A DNA stretch of 47,406 bases from Pseudomonadota bacterium (lineage in GTDB: Bacteria > Pseudomonadota > Gammaproteobacteria > UBA1113). Made by a program: the position numbers and the translations under genes. Below, piece by piece: positions 17,480 to 25,054 of this stretch. The stretch is taken from positions 1 through 47,406 of the forward strand of contig JAJYCX010000002.1 of assembly GCA_021778015.1 (NCBI GenBank). The letters are read 5' to 3'. Positions within the stretch are counted from its first letter, which is position 1. Each line of letters begins with the position of its first letter. The notes beneath the pieces are model-generated. The model saw only the letters and a list, made by a program, of their open reading frames with translations, was not told where the DNA came from and did no database searches.

Positions 17480-18467
17480 ATTCGTTCTCCGAAAACAAGG
17501 CGGCTACAAAGTCTTCGCCATTAAATGGTTTTAAATCGTCTATACCTTCACCCACACCTATAAATCGAATCGGCAATTGCAATGTTTGGGCAATGGCAAA
17601 AATAATACCGCCTTTTGCAGTGCCGTCCAATTTGGTAATCACTAATCCAGTCACACCGACTGCTTCTTTAAATTGCATTGCTTGTGTTAATGCATTTTGA
17701 CCAATGCTGGCGTCCAGCACTAACAACACTTCATGCGGTGCGTTGGGTGATAGTTTCGTCATAACACGTTTTACTTTTTTTAATTCTTCCATTAGATTGC
17801 GCTGCGTGTGCAAACGCCCTGCGGTATCAGCTAGCAACACATCCATTTTTCGTGCCGCTGCTGCTTGCATGGCATCGTAGATCACCGCCGATGAATCGCC
17901 TTTGACATTGGCAATCACCGCGATCTGATTGCGTTCACCCCACACTTGCAATTGCTCCACCGCTGCGGCTCTAAAGGTATCGCCCGCGGCCAGCATCACT
18001 TTTTTATTGTCGGCTTGTAGATATTTCGCCAATTTGCCTATAGTCGTTGTTTTACCGGCGCCATTGATACCTACCATTAAAATGACATAAGGCTCATCCA
18101 TTGTTTCAATGTGCAGGGGTTGAGTTACGGGTTGTAATAAAGCTTGTAGATGCGCTTGCAGAGCTGCCCACAGGGCCTCGCCATCGTTTAATTGCTTGCG
18201 CTTTAATTGACTGCTTAAATCATCAATAATCCCTTTAGTGACGCTAACGCCTATGTCGGCCGACAACAAGACTTCTTCTATTTGTTCTAAAAGTTCTTCA
18301 TCGATGACTTTTTTGCCTAAAATCAGCGTTCCTATCTTACTGACTAAGCCCTGACGAGTGCGTGTTAAGCCTTGAGTTAACTTTTTAAAAAAACCAACTG
18401 GCTTATCAACGGGCGTTGTTGCCGCTTCTACAGCCTCTTTTTTATTACGATTCAAGAACTTTAACAT
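17478..18467 (-). CDS. ftsY: Signal recognition particle receptor FtsY
   Basis: SRP receptor GTPase that delivers ribosome-nascent chain complexes to the membrane. The NG domain is complete: G1 GINGAGKTT (133-141), DTFRAAAVEQL, G3 DTAGR (214-218), G4 TKLD (278-281) and the closing GVGEGIDDLKPF. At 329 aa it lacks the long acidic A domain of E. coli FtsY (497 aa), having only about 25 residues before the GFFKKL amphipathic helix that binds lipid; short FtsY proteins are common. GAGGTGG precedes the ATG. It is the first gene of ftsYEX. Confidence 0.95.
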   Translation of the reverse strand: MLKFLNRNKKEAVEAATTPVDKPVGFFKKLTQGLTRTRQGLVSKIGTLILGKKVIDEELLEQIEEVLLSADIGVSVTKGIIDDLSSQLKRKQLNDGEALWAALQAHLQALLQPVTQPLHIETMDEPYVILMVGINGAGKTTTIGKLAKYLQADNKKVMLAAGDTFRAAAVEQLQVWGERNQIAVIANVKGDSSAVIYDAMQAAAARKMDVLLADTAGRLHTQRNLMEELKKVKRVMTKLSPNAPHEVLLVLDASIGQNALTQAMQFKEAVGVTGLVITKLDGTAKGGIIFAIAQTLQLPIRFIGVGEGIDDLKPFNGEDFVAALFSENE

Positions 18468-18534
18468 ACCACCTCTATATGATAAACATCAGAAAAGAAG
18501 CTGAACTCATATTAGCGCTATGAATGTGCTTTGT

Positions 18535-18796
18535 GCGCAGAACTGTCATTGCGAGCGAGTGAGCGCCAGCGAACGCAGCGTGGCAATCCAGAGGTTAAAA
18601 TTCTAGATTTATAAACACGGCGTTGCTTTATTAGTCTCACTTGTACACAAAGTTCTTTGTCATTGCCTAAGATCCCCTGGATTGCCGCGCTGCGCTCGTC
18701 TTGTTTCGTACAATTTAACCATTCCGTTACCGCCAACACACACACAGTCTATTGTAACTTAGTGACTCGCTTGCTCGCAATGACGAAGTTCTGTGC
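18535..18796. repeat. 262-bp palindromic element (GTCATTGCGAG family)
   Basis: GTCATTGCGAGCGAGTGAGC at 18545 is mirrored by the CTCGCTTGCTCGCAATGAC segment ending 18784, and flanking GCAGAAC/GTTCTGTGC extends the arms. Inner arms GCAGCGTGGCAATCCAG (near 18575) and CTGGATTGCCGCGCTGCGCTC (near 18676) also pair. It is the second copy of the element at 7703-8065, though the middles differ. Short open frames across it are not genes. It fills most of the ftsY/M16 divergent spacer. Confidence 0.8.
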
Positions 18797-18888
18797 AATT
18801 CAACACATTTATAGTACTTCAAAGTCTATCTTCTTGTTACTTATTACTATTCATTAAAACCAGCCTTTGTATCTGGCATCGATCATTT

Positions 18889-18917
18889 TTGATTTATGAT
18901 CCGCTAAAGTATATCAT
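18889..18917 (+). promoter_or_regulatory. Sigma-70-like promoter of the M16-rsmD-rpiA operon
   Basis: TTGATT (18889-18894), a 17-bp spacer and TATCAT (18912-18917) match the consensus at 4/6 and 5/6 positions. They lie about 33 bp upstream of the first start codon of the operon. Confidence 0.5.
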
Positions 18918-18949
18918 AGGGTAACTGCACAACAAAAAGTGAGTCACAC

Positions 18950-20341
18950 ATGTTTGATTTATTCCTTAAGTCCCTACGCATGGGCTTATGCGCTGCCTTA
19001 TTGCTTCTAAGTGGTTCAATTTTTGCGCAAACCACCTTTCAACAGAAAACGCTTTCTAATGGTTTGACCATTTATGTCAAAGAGGATCACCGCGCACCGG
19101 TATTAATTACAGAAGTTTGGTACAAGGTAGGCGGCGGCTATGAGCCGGTGGGCAATACCGGCATCTCGCATTTGTTAGAGCACATGATGTTCAAAGGCAC
19201 ACCAAAGCACGGCTTAGGCGAATTCTCTCGTTTAATCGCTGAAAATGGCGGCAAAGAAAATGCTTTCACCTACGATGATTTTACCGCATATTATCAACAG
19301 CTCGCTGCCGATAAATTACCCTTGGCTTTTGAATTAGAAGCCGATCGCATGCGCCATTTAAATTTAAACGCCGCCGATTTCAATGAGGAAATTAAAGTGG
19401 TGCGTGAAGAACGACGTTGGCGCACAGACAATAATCCTATAGGCAGGATGCATGAGCAATTTTTAAGTCAGGCTTATGTGGCATTACCCTATCATACACC
19501 TACCGTAGGCTGGCCTGCGGATTTACAAAACATTTCGGTAGAAGAGTTACGCGCTTGGTATCAGCGTTGGTATGCTCCCAACAATGCCTTTATTGTCGTT
19601 GTAGGCGATGTCAAAGCCGATGACGTTTTTAAGCTAGCGCAAAAATATTTTGGCCCTTTAAAACCAATGGTTTTACCGCCTGCTAATCCGCAGCAAGAAT
19701 TGGCGAATCCCGGTGCGCGTCGCATTAATCTGAGCATACCCGCACAAGTACCGCTGTTGCTGATAGGTTATAACGTCCCCACGGTTATGTCCGACAAAAA
19801 CAGCATTGACCCTTATGCTTTGGATGTATTAAACAACATACTTGCCGGTGGCGACAGCGCCCGTTTGCAACAAAACTTAGTGCGCCATCAAGAGTTAGCA
19901 AGTGACATCGGTATAGATTATGAATTGTATAAGCGCTTCTCGAGCTTATTCGTCATTCAAGCTGTGCCGCAGCAAGGGGTGAGCATAGAAACTCTGGAAA
20001 AAGCCATCCGCGCACAAATTAAATCATTGCAACAAAAACCGGTGAGTGCGGAAGAACTGGCCCGAGTGAAGCGCAATGTCATTGCTAATAATATTTATCA
20101 ACAAGACTCCATAGAAGACTTAGCTGAAACGGTAGGTACTATCACGGCTGTAGGCGGTGATTGGCGTGAAATCGACCACTACGTAGCCCAAGTACAAAAA
20201 GTAACGCCGCAAGATGTGCAACGCGTGGCACAACAATATTTAGTGCCCGCACAAGAAACGGTAGGGGTATTAACGCCTTTACCCTCGAATACGAATAATG
20301 CTGCACAACCGTCACCGAATGGAGGTACTTATGTACGCTAA
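18950..20341 (+). CDS. M16 zinc peptidase, catalytic member, exported
   Basis: Insulinase/pitrilysin-type (M16) protease. The inverted zinc motif HLLEH is at residues 74-78 in the usual HLLEHMMFKGT setting, and VREERRW (about 151-157) supplies the third ligand. A signal peptide (about 1-26, ending SGSIFAQ) sends it to the periplasm. It has two M16 domains, 463 aa. A GTGAG lies 6 bases before the ATG. It is the first of a translationally coupled operon; the next gene is its non-catalytic M16 partner, overlapping by 11 bp. Such pairs form heterodimers in other bacteria (established for M16B pairs); the substrate here is unknown. Confidence 0.92.
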   Translation: MFDLFLKSLRMGLCAALLLLSGSIFAQTTFQQKTLSNGLTIYVKEDHRAPVLITEVWYKVGGGYEPVGNTGISHLLEHMMFKGTPKHGLGEFSRLIAENGGKENAFTYDDFTAYYQQLAADKLPLAFELEADRMRHLNLNAADFNEEIKVVREERRWRTDNNPIGRMHEQFLSQAYVALPYHTPTVGWPADLQNISVEELRAWYQRWYAPNNAFIVVVGDVKADDVFKLAQKYFGPLKPMVLPPANPQQELANPGARRINLSIPAQVPLLLIGYNVPTVMSDKNSIDPYALDVLNNILAGGDSARLQQNLVRHQELASDIGIDYELYKRFSSLFVIQAVPQQGVSIETLEKAIRAQIKSLQQKPVSAEELARVKRNVIANNIYQQDSIEDLAETVGTITAVGGDWREIDHYVAQVQKVTPQDVQRVAQQYLVPAQETVGVLTPLPSNTNNAAQPSPNGGTYVR

Positions 20342-21662
20342 ATTAATCAGTTTATTTTGTCTGTTTATTTTTTCCTGTAGCATTGCTGCCGCAGAGAATA
20401 AAACTCTCGTTCCTATACACGAATGGCAAACCAATAATGGTGTGCGCGTGTTATGGGTGCCATTAACGGAACAGCCTATAGTCGATATACAAGTATTGTT
20501 TCATGCGGGTTCGGCGGAAGACGGTACCGCTTTTGGTTTAGCCAATTTAACTGCTAATTTATTAGCTGAAGGAACTACAACTTTGTCTGCCGATAAAATT
20601 GCTGCCAATTTTGACGATGTCAGTGCCTTATACAGCGCCTCTGCCAGTCGCGACGCTACTACTTTGAGTTTGCGCAGTTTATCCAAAAATGATTATCTAA
20701 CTCCCGCCTTAAATACTTTTGCTACGGTAATCAATGAACCTAGTTTTCCACTACAATCTATTACACGTGTGAAAAACGAAACGATGCAAGCTATAGCCAG
20801 CGATATGCAATCTCCAGATGGCATGGCAACACGAGATTTTTATAAAAATCTCTATGGTAATCATCCTTATGCACACAGTGTTCTGGGTGATAAAAACACT
20901 GTGCAAGCAATACAGCGTGCCAACATAGAGCACTTCTATAAACAATATTATAATGCCAGCAATGCGGTGTTGGTCATCGTTGGCGATGTAGATGAAACCA
21001 AGGTGCATACTATCGCGCAACAATTGGTAGGACATCTAGCAAAAGGACAAAAAGCAGCGGCAATTCCTACACCCGTGCCTTTAACTGCAGCTAAAAATAT
21101 CACCATCCCTTTTCCCACTACTCAAGCCAGTATACGCACAGGGACTTTAGGTATTGCTCGCGGGGACGCTGATTTTTACGCTTTATCCGTTGGTAATTAT
21201 ATTTTAGGCGGAGGCCCACTGACCTCACGTTTATTTCAAGATGTACGTGAAAAACAAGGTTTAACCTACTCTATCAGAAGTACTTTTATACCACTGCAAA
21301 CGCAAGGACCTTTTGTTATAGGTTTACAAACACAAAACTCCACTAGCGCACTCGCCCTGCAAACAGTCAACAACACCTTAGCTGATTTTATTGCAAAAGG
21401 CCCGAGCCAGGATGAACTCATATCGGCACAAAAAAATATCATTGGCAGCTTTCCTTTGGCTTTAAGTGGCAATGACAATATCAGCGCCACCGTGGCACTC
21501 ATCGCTTTTTACAATTTGCCTTTAGACTACTTAGATCAATATCGTGATCATATTGGCGCCGTCACAGTTCAAGACATTAATAAAGCCTTTGATACTCATT
21601 TAAAAGGAAAACCTTTTGTCACAGTTGTGGCCACAGTAAAGGATAAGGAAGTTAATGGATAA
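20331..21662 (+). CDS. M16 family protein, non-catalytic partner, exported
   Basis: Second M16 protein of the pair, 443 aa. The position where the zinc motif should be reads AFGLANLTANLL, so it has no HxxEH. The conserved Arg/Tyr segment of M16B partners is retained (SRLFQDVREKQGLTYSI). The start at 20331 is fixed by GGAGGT a few bases upstream and a signal peptide (MYAKLISLFCLFIFSCSIAA); the open frame itself reaches back to 20298. It overlaps the upstream gene by 11 bp and rsmD by 8 bp. Confidence 0.92.
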   Translation: MYAKLISLFCLFIFSCSIAAAENKTLVPIHEWQTNNGVRVLWVPLTEQPIVDIQVLFHAGSAEDGTAFGLANLTANLLAEGTTTLSADKIAANFDDVSALYSASASRDATTLSLRSLSKNDYLTPALNTFATVINEPSFPLQSITRVKNETMQAIASDMQSPDGMATRDFYKNLYGNHPYAHSVLGDKNTVQAIQRANIEHFYKQYYNASNAVLVIVGDVDETKVHTIAQQLVGHLAKGQKAAAIPTPVPLTAAKNITIPFPTTQASIRTGTLGIARGDADFYALSVGNYILGGGPLTSRLFQDVREKQGLTYSIRSTFIPLQTQGPFVIGLQTQNSTSALALQTVNNTLADFIAKGPSQDELISAQKNIIGSFPLALSGNDNISATVALIAFYNLPLDYLDQYRDHIGAVTVQDINKAFDTHLKGKPFVTVVATVKDKEVNG

Positions 21663-22263
21663 TTATGTGCGTATTATTGCGGGCCTATGGCGAGGCAAGC
21701 ACATTACGGTTAGTGACAACACTTCGGTACGGCCTACGGGAGATAGGATCCGCGAAACGTTGTTCAATTGGCTGGATAAAACCATCCATCATGCGCGTTG
21801 CCTAGATTTGTTTTGCGGTAGCGGTATATTAGGTTTAGAGGCTTTATCGCGGGGCGCTACCGAAATTACGTTTGTAGACAGCGATGCCGCGGTGATTGCG
21901 CAATTAAGAAAAACGATTACTCAATTACCTGCTGCTCAAAGACCGCGCTTATTGGTGAGTAATCCACAAGGCGTTAACTCCAATGCCGGCTCTCCAGCCA
22001 ATGCTTATGTACTACACCAAGATGCACTATTGCCGATTAAAAGTGCGCCTTACGACATTATTTTCCTAGACCCCCCTTTTAAAAGCGATCTATTAGCGCA
22101 ATGTATGCCTTTATTAAAAGAATATGGCTATGAAAAAAAAGGAACTTTGGTCTATATTGAAATAGAAGCAACGCAGTTATTGACACTGCCTTCGCATTGG
22201 CAGATCATAAAACAAGGCAAGGCAGGCCATGTACGCTATCATTTAATAGAGGTAACAACATGA
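21655..22263 (+). CDS. rsmD: 16S rRNA (guanine966-N2)-methyltransferase RsmD
   Basis: SAM-dependent methyltransferase that modifies G966 of 16S rRNA in the 30S subunit. The N-terminal VRIIAGLWRGKHI and RPTGDRIRETLFNWL are RsmD signatures. The SAM loop FCGSGILG is at 53-60 and the catalytic DPPF at 139-142. 202 aa matches E. coli RsmD (198). It overlaps the M16 partner gene by 8 bp and rpiA by ATGA. Confidence 0.95.
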   Translation: MDNYVRIIAGLWRGKHITVSDNTSVRPTGDRIRETLFNWLDKTIHHARCLDLFCGSGILGLEALSRGATEITFVDSDAAVIAQLRKTITQLPAAQRPRLLVSNPQGVNSNAGSPANAYVLHQDALLPIKSAPYDIIFLDPPFKSDLLAQCMPLLKEYGYEKKGTLVYIEIEATQLLTLPSHWQIIKQGKAGHVRYHLIEVTT

Positions 22264-22922
22264 AACAAGATGAATTAAAGCAACAAGTAGCACTCGCAGC
22301 ATTAGATTATATTCCCGATAATGGCATCTTGGGTATAGGCTCAGGTTCCACCGTGAATCTTTTTATTGCAGCCCTTGCATCTAAAGCGCATTTATTGGAA
22401 ACCACCGTAGCAAGCTCAGTGGCTTCTTTTAATTTGCTTAAACAATATAAAATACCGGTAGTGGAATTTAATCAGGTGGGCACCATCGATGTGTATATCG
22501 ATGGCGCCGATGAAATCAATCCGCATTTTCAGATGATCAAAGGCGGCGGCGGTTGTTTGTTGCGCGAAAAAATCTTAGCCACTGCTGCTAGAAAGTTTGT
22601 GTGTATTGCTGATGAATCTAAATTGGTCTCAGCATTAGGCGCTTTCCCTCTAGCAATAGAAGTGTTACCGATGGCGCAAAGTTATGTGGGGCGCGAATTG
22701 GTTAAATTAGGTGGCTTGCCCGTATTGCGTGAAGGCTTTCTCACCGACAATCACAATATTATCTTGGATGTGCACGATTTACCTTTGCACGAACCCCTTG
22801 CTTTAGAAGAAAAATTAGCCGCCATTCCCGGCGTATTAGGCTCAGGCCTTTTTGCTCATAGGCCTGCAGAGTGTTTATTATTAGCAACTAAATTAGGTGT
22901 GCAAGTTAAGGAACGTAGATGA
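22260..22922 (+). CDS. rpiA: Ribose-5-phosphate isomerase A
   Basis: Interconverts ribose-5-phosphate and ribulose-5-phosphate in the pentose phosphate pathway. 220 aa, as in E. coli (219). Phosphate loop GIGSGST (25-31); catalytic D81 and D84 in DGADE, K94 in KGGGG, and E103 all fall at the E. coli positions. The start at 22260 is set by AGAGGT 7-8 bases upstream and the ATGA overlap with rsmD; the open frame runs upstream to 22197 within rsmD. Confidence 0.96.
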   Translation: MKQDELKQQVALAALDYIPDNGILGIGSGSTVNLFIAALASKAHLLETTVASSVASFNLLKQYKIPVVEFNQVGTIDVYIDGADEINPHFQMIKGGGGCLLREKILATAARKFVCIADESKLVSALGAFPLAIEVLPMAQSYVGRELVKLGGLPVLREGFLTDNHNIILDVHDLPLHEPLALEEKLAAIPGVLGSGLFAHRPAECLLLATKLGVQVKERR

Positions 22923-23422
22923 ACGCTTATACCGTCATAGAATTAAACAAAGAATACATGGGCTTTGACGCCGCGCATTTTACTATTTACTCCGCTACTC
23001 ATCGCGAGCGACTACATGGGCATAATTTTAGGGTTTATGCCAGCCTCACGGCTAAGATCGATGACAACGGTATGACCTTTGATTATGGTTTATATAAAAA
23101 AAAGATCCGTGTTCTTTGTGATGAATTGAGTCAATATACCTTAATTGCAGATTATTCACCTTATTTGCGTTTAGTAGAAGAAGGTGATTATTTATATGCC
23201 CATTTTGATCAGGAAAAAATTCCCTTCTTAAAAAAAGATGTGAAACGCCTGCCCTTGCGTAACATTACTGTAGAAGAATTATCACGCTGGTTTATTGAGA
23301 AATTAACAGCCGATAGCAAAGACTTAGAGAAATACAGCATTCAACATATCGTCATTAAAGTCTGTTCCGCCCCAGGACAATGCGGTTCTTGTGAGTGGCG
23401 GCTGCACTCTAATATGGACTAA
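22919..23422 (+). CDS. 6-pyruvoyl-tetrahydropterin synthase/QueD-like protein
   Basis: T-fold protein of the PTPS/QueD superfamily, 167 aa. Zinc ligands are visible: H20 in FDAAHF and H33/H35 in HGHNF; MTFDYG and the later NITVEELSRWF fit the fold. In the CxxxHGH motif of true QueD the Cys position is Arg29 (RERLHGH), so standard queuosine-pathway chemistry is doubtful. The C-terminus CSAPGQCGSCEW carries several Cys. The family is known; the reaction here is not. It is the last gene of the operon, overlapping rpiA by ATGA, and is followed by a palindromic repeat. Confidence 0.8.
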   Translation: MNAYTVIELNKEYMGFDAAHFTIYSATHRERLHGHNFRVYASLTAKIDDNGMTFDYGLYKKKIRVLCDELSQYTLIADYSPYLRLVEEGDYLYAHFDQEKIPFLKKDVKRLPLRNITVEELSRWFIEKLTADSKDLEKYSIQHIVIKVCSAPGQCGSCEWRLHSNMD

Positions 23423-23479
23423 TAATCATAAAAAAATGATCTCTATTAGTATCCTAAATATTAATTTGTACGGGGTGTT

Positions 23480-23560
23480 GTCATCCTCGACCAGGCCGCA
23501 GTTGGGGATCCAGGGAAAAACTTGATTTGAAACTGGATCCCCGACTTCGTCGAGGATGAC
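23480..23560. repeat. Palindromic repeat, GTCATCCTCGAC family
   Basis: GTCATCCTCGACCAGGCCGC on the left and GACTTCGTCGAGGATGAC on the right enclose GGGGATCCAG / CTGGATCCCC around the spacer ggaaaaacttgatttgaaa. It lies between two convergent genes (PTPS-like and thiolase), where a strong hairpin could end transcription from both sides. Confidence 0.8.
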
Positions 23561-23586
23561 AAAGCTTCGATTAAAGTTCAATACGT

Positions 23587-24897
23587 TTATTCAGGTCTCG
23601 CATCTTCATTGGCGACAGTTATATTCTTAAGCAAAACACCACCACTCTGACCGGCAATACTGGTCGCATGCACCATCCCATATTGTGCGTTATGACGTCT
23701 TAATATGTGTGCCATGTGTAAAACATAGCGTACTCCGGTGCCGCCAAAAGCATGTCCTAAGCCTTGTAATCCCCCATCTACATTGTATTGCTCTTCTTTG
23801 ATCTCACCCCAAGCAGTTTTACGCCCTAGATATTGTTGACATTTTTCATCACTGGCTAATAATTTACGCGCGACTATAGGGAAGGCTGCGGAAGCCTCAT
23901 AAAACTCCCAGAAGTCTATATCGTTCAATTGTAATCCATTGCGTTTTAGTAATTTGTCTGTAGAATATGCGAGCGCTTGCCCTAAATGATTTGTTTTTCC
24001 CGCCGAAAAAGTACTATCTACAATTTCACACAAAGGTTTTAATTGATATTTTTCTACGGCTTCTTCACTGGCCAGAAGAATCAGAGCTGCGCCATCGACT
24101 AAGTTAACCATATGGCCTATGGTCGCTACGGCATAGGGGCCCTCCAAGGCTTGTAATTTTTGCAAGCTTTCTAAAGTCACTTCGCGATCAATAGCGGTAT
24201 CTTTATCGTAGACTTGTCCTTTACTGTCAAAAATAGGTGTGACTTCACAAAAGTAGCCATTGTCTTGCGCGAAAGCTGCGCGTTGATTACTGCGCAAGCG
24301 TATCGCATCTAAGTCGGCTTTACTGATACCAAATTCATCTAGCAGAATTTCTGTGAGCGCAAAAAGCCCTGTGTTTGTATGATAATCATATGAGCCCTCC
24401 ACTAATTCAGAATAAAGCTTAAGATAACTTGGGCGCCATTTTGAAAGTACACGTAAACGTTCTCTCAAAGAATGTGCTCTTTTTAAAGCTATTAACCAAT
24501 TGAAATACTCTTTTGAAATTGAAAAATTAATGCGACTAGTGGCATCTGTACCACCCACTAAAACAATATGAACATCCGCATCTTGTAATGCACGCACACC
24601 CGCATGGACTGCAAGAACACCGGTAGCGCAATTGGTTTGTACCGTCCAGGCAGGGAGCGTATAGTTTAAACCTAAACGCATCGCCACGCTACGCGCAACA
24701 TTATTTTCTTTTATTTCCGGTCTGACTGAACCTATAATAACTTCATCAATTTTATCAACCAGTAGCTGATTTCTATTCAAAAGAGCCTTACCCGCTTGTA
24801 CCGCCAAATCGCCACCAGAGAAAGAGCCGTATTGACCGAATTTTAAAAAAGGAGTGCGTAGACCATCCACTAAAAATACTCGTTTGTTTCTTAACAT
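23587..24897 (-). CDS. Thiolase-family protein (acetyl-CoA acetyltransferase-like)
   Basis: Thiolase-fold protein, 436 aa, similar in length to FadI-type thiolases. The acyl-accepting Cys is present (QTNCATG, C90), as is the GHxxGxTG segment (GHAFGGTG, H382). The second catalytic Cys, normally in CxGGG near the C-terminus, reads SIAGQSGG with Ser413 in that place (codon AGT). The NEAFA-type motif is degenerate (FYEASAAF). Classical thiolysis or condensation may therefore be altered. It is divergent from the 1146-aa heme/flavin gene, with 157 bp between them; GGAG stands just before the ATG. The reaction is not assignable; degradation or synthesis of a ketoacyl compound is the family expectation. 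Confidence 0.85.
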   Translation of the reverse strand: MLRNKRVFLVDGLRTPFLKFGQYGSFSGGDLAVQAGKALLNRNQLLVDKIDEVIIGSVRPEIKENNVARSVAMRLGLNYTLPAWTVQTNCATGVLAVHAGVRALQDADVHIVLVGGTDATSRINFSISKEYFNWLIALKRAHSLRERLRVLSKWRPSYLKLYSELVEGSYDYHTNTGLFALTEILLDEFGISKADLDAIRLRSNQRAAFAQDNGYFCEVTPIFDSKGQVYDKDTAIDREVTLESLQKLQALEGPYAVATIGHMVNLVDGAALILLASEEAVEKYQLKPLCEIVDSTFSAGKTNHLGQALAYSTDKLLKRNGLQLNDIDFWEFYEASAAFPIVARKLLASDEKCQQYLGRKTAWGEIKEEQYNVDGGLQGLGHAFGGTGVRYVLHMAHILRRHNAQYGMVHATSIAGQSGGVLLKNITVANEDARPE

Positions 24898-25003
24898 AAA
24901 ATTTTTCTCCGACTTTATAATGCCCTTAAAATAGTCAATCTATTATTCAGTATAGGTCAATTTTGATTTATATATGGATATTTCTTCACAATCATCTACA
25001 CTG

Positions 25004-25025
25004 TACATATGTAGTATCTACTACA
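25004..25025. promoter_or_regulatory. Overlapping palindromes, possible operator
   Basis: TACATATGTA (25004-25013) is a perfect 10-bp palindrome overlapping TGTAGTATCTACTACA (25010-25025), a 7-bp perfect inverted repeat with a 2-base centre. They lie 30 bp upstream of the 1146-aa gene in the divergent spacer with the thiolase gene. Size and symmetry suit a dimeric repressor site, but no regulator gene is adjacent. A convincing -10/-35 pair was not found. Confidence 0.4.
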
Positions 25026-25054
25026 ACATATAACTTAGTGGATAGAAATATAAT

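Noticed and set aside
18518..18857. Open frames of 75 and 66 aa in the ftsY/M16 spacer
   Set aside because: They lie in the GTCATTGCGAG palindrome and translate the repeat.
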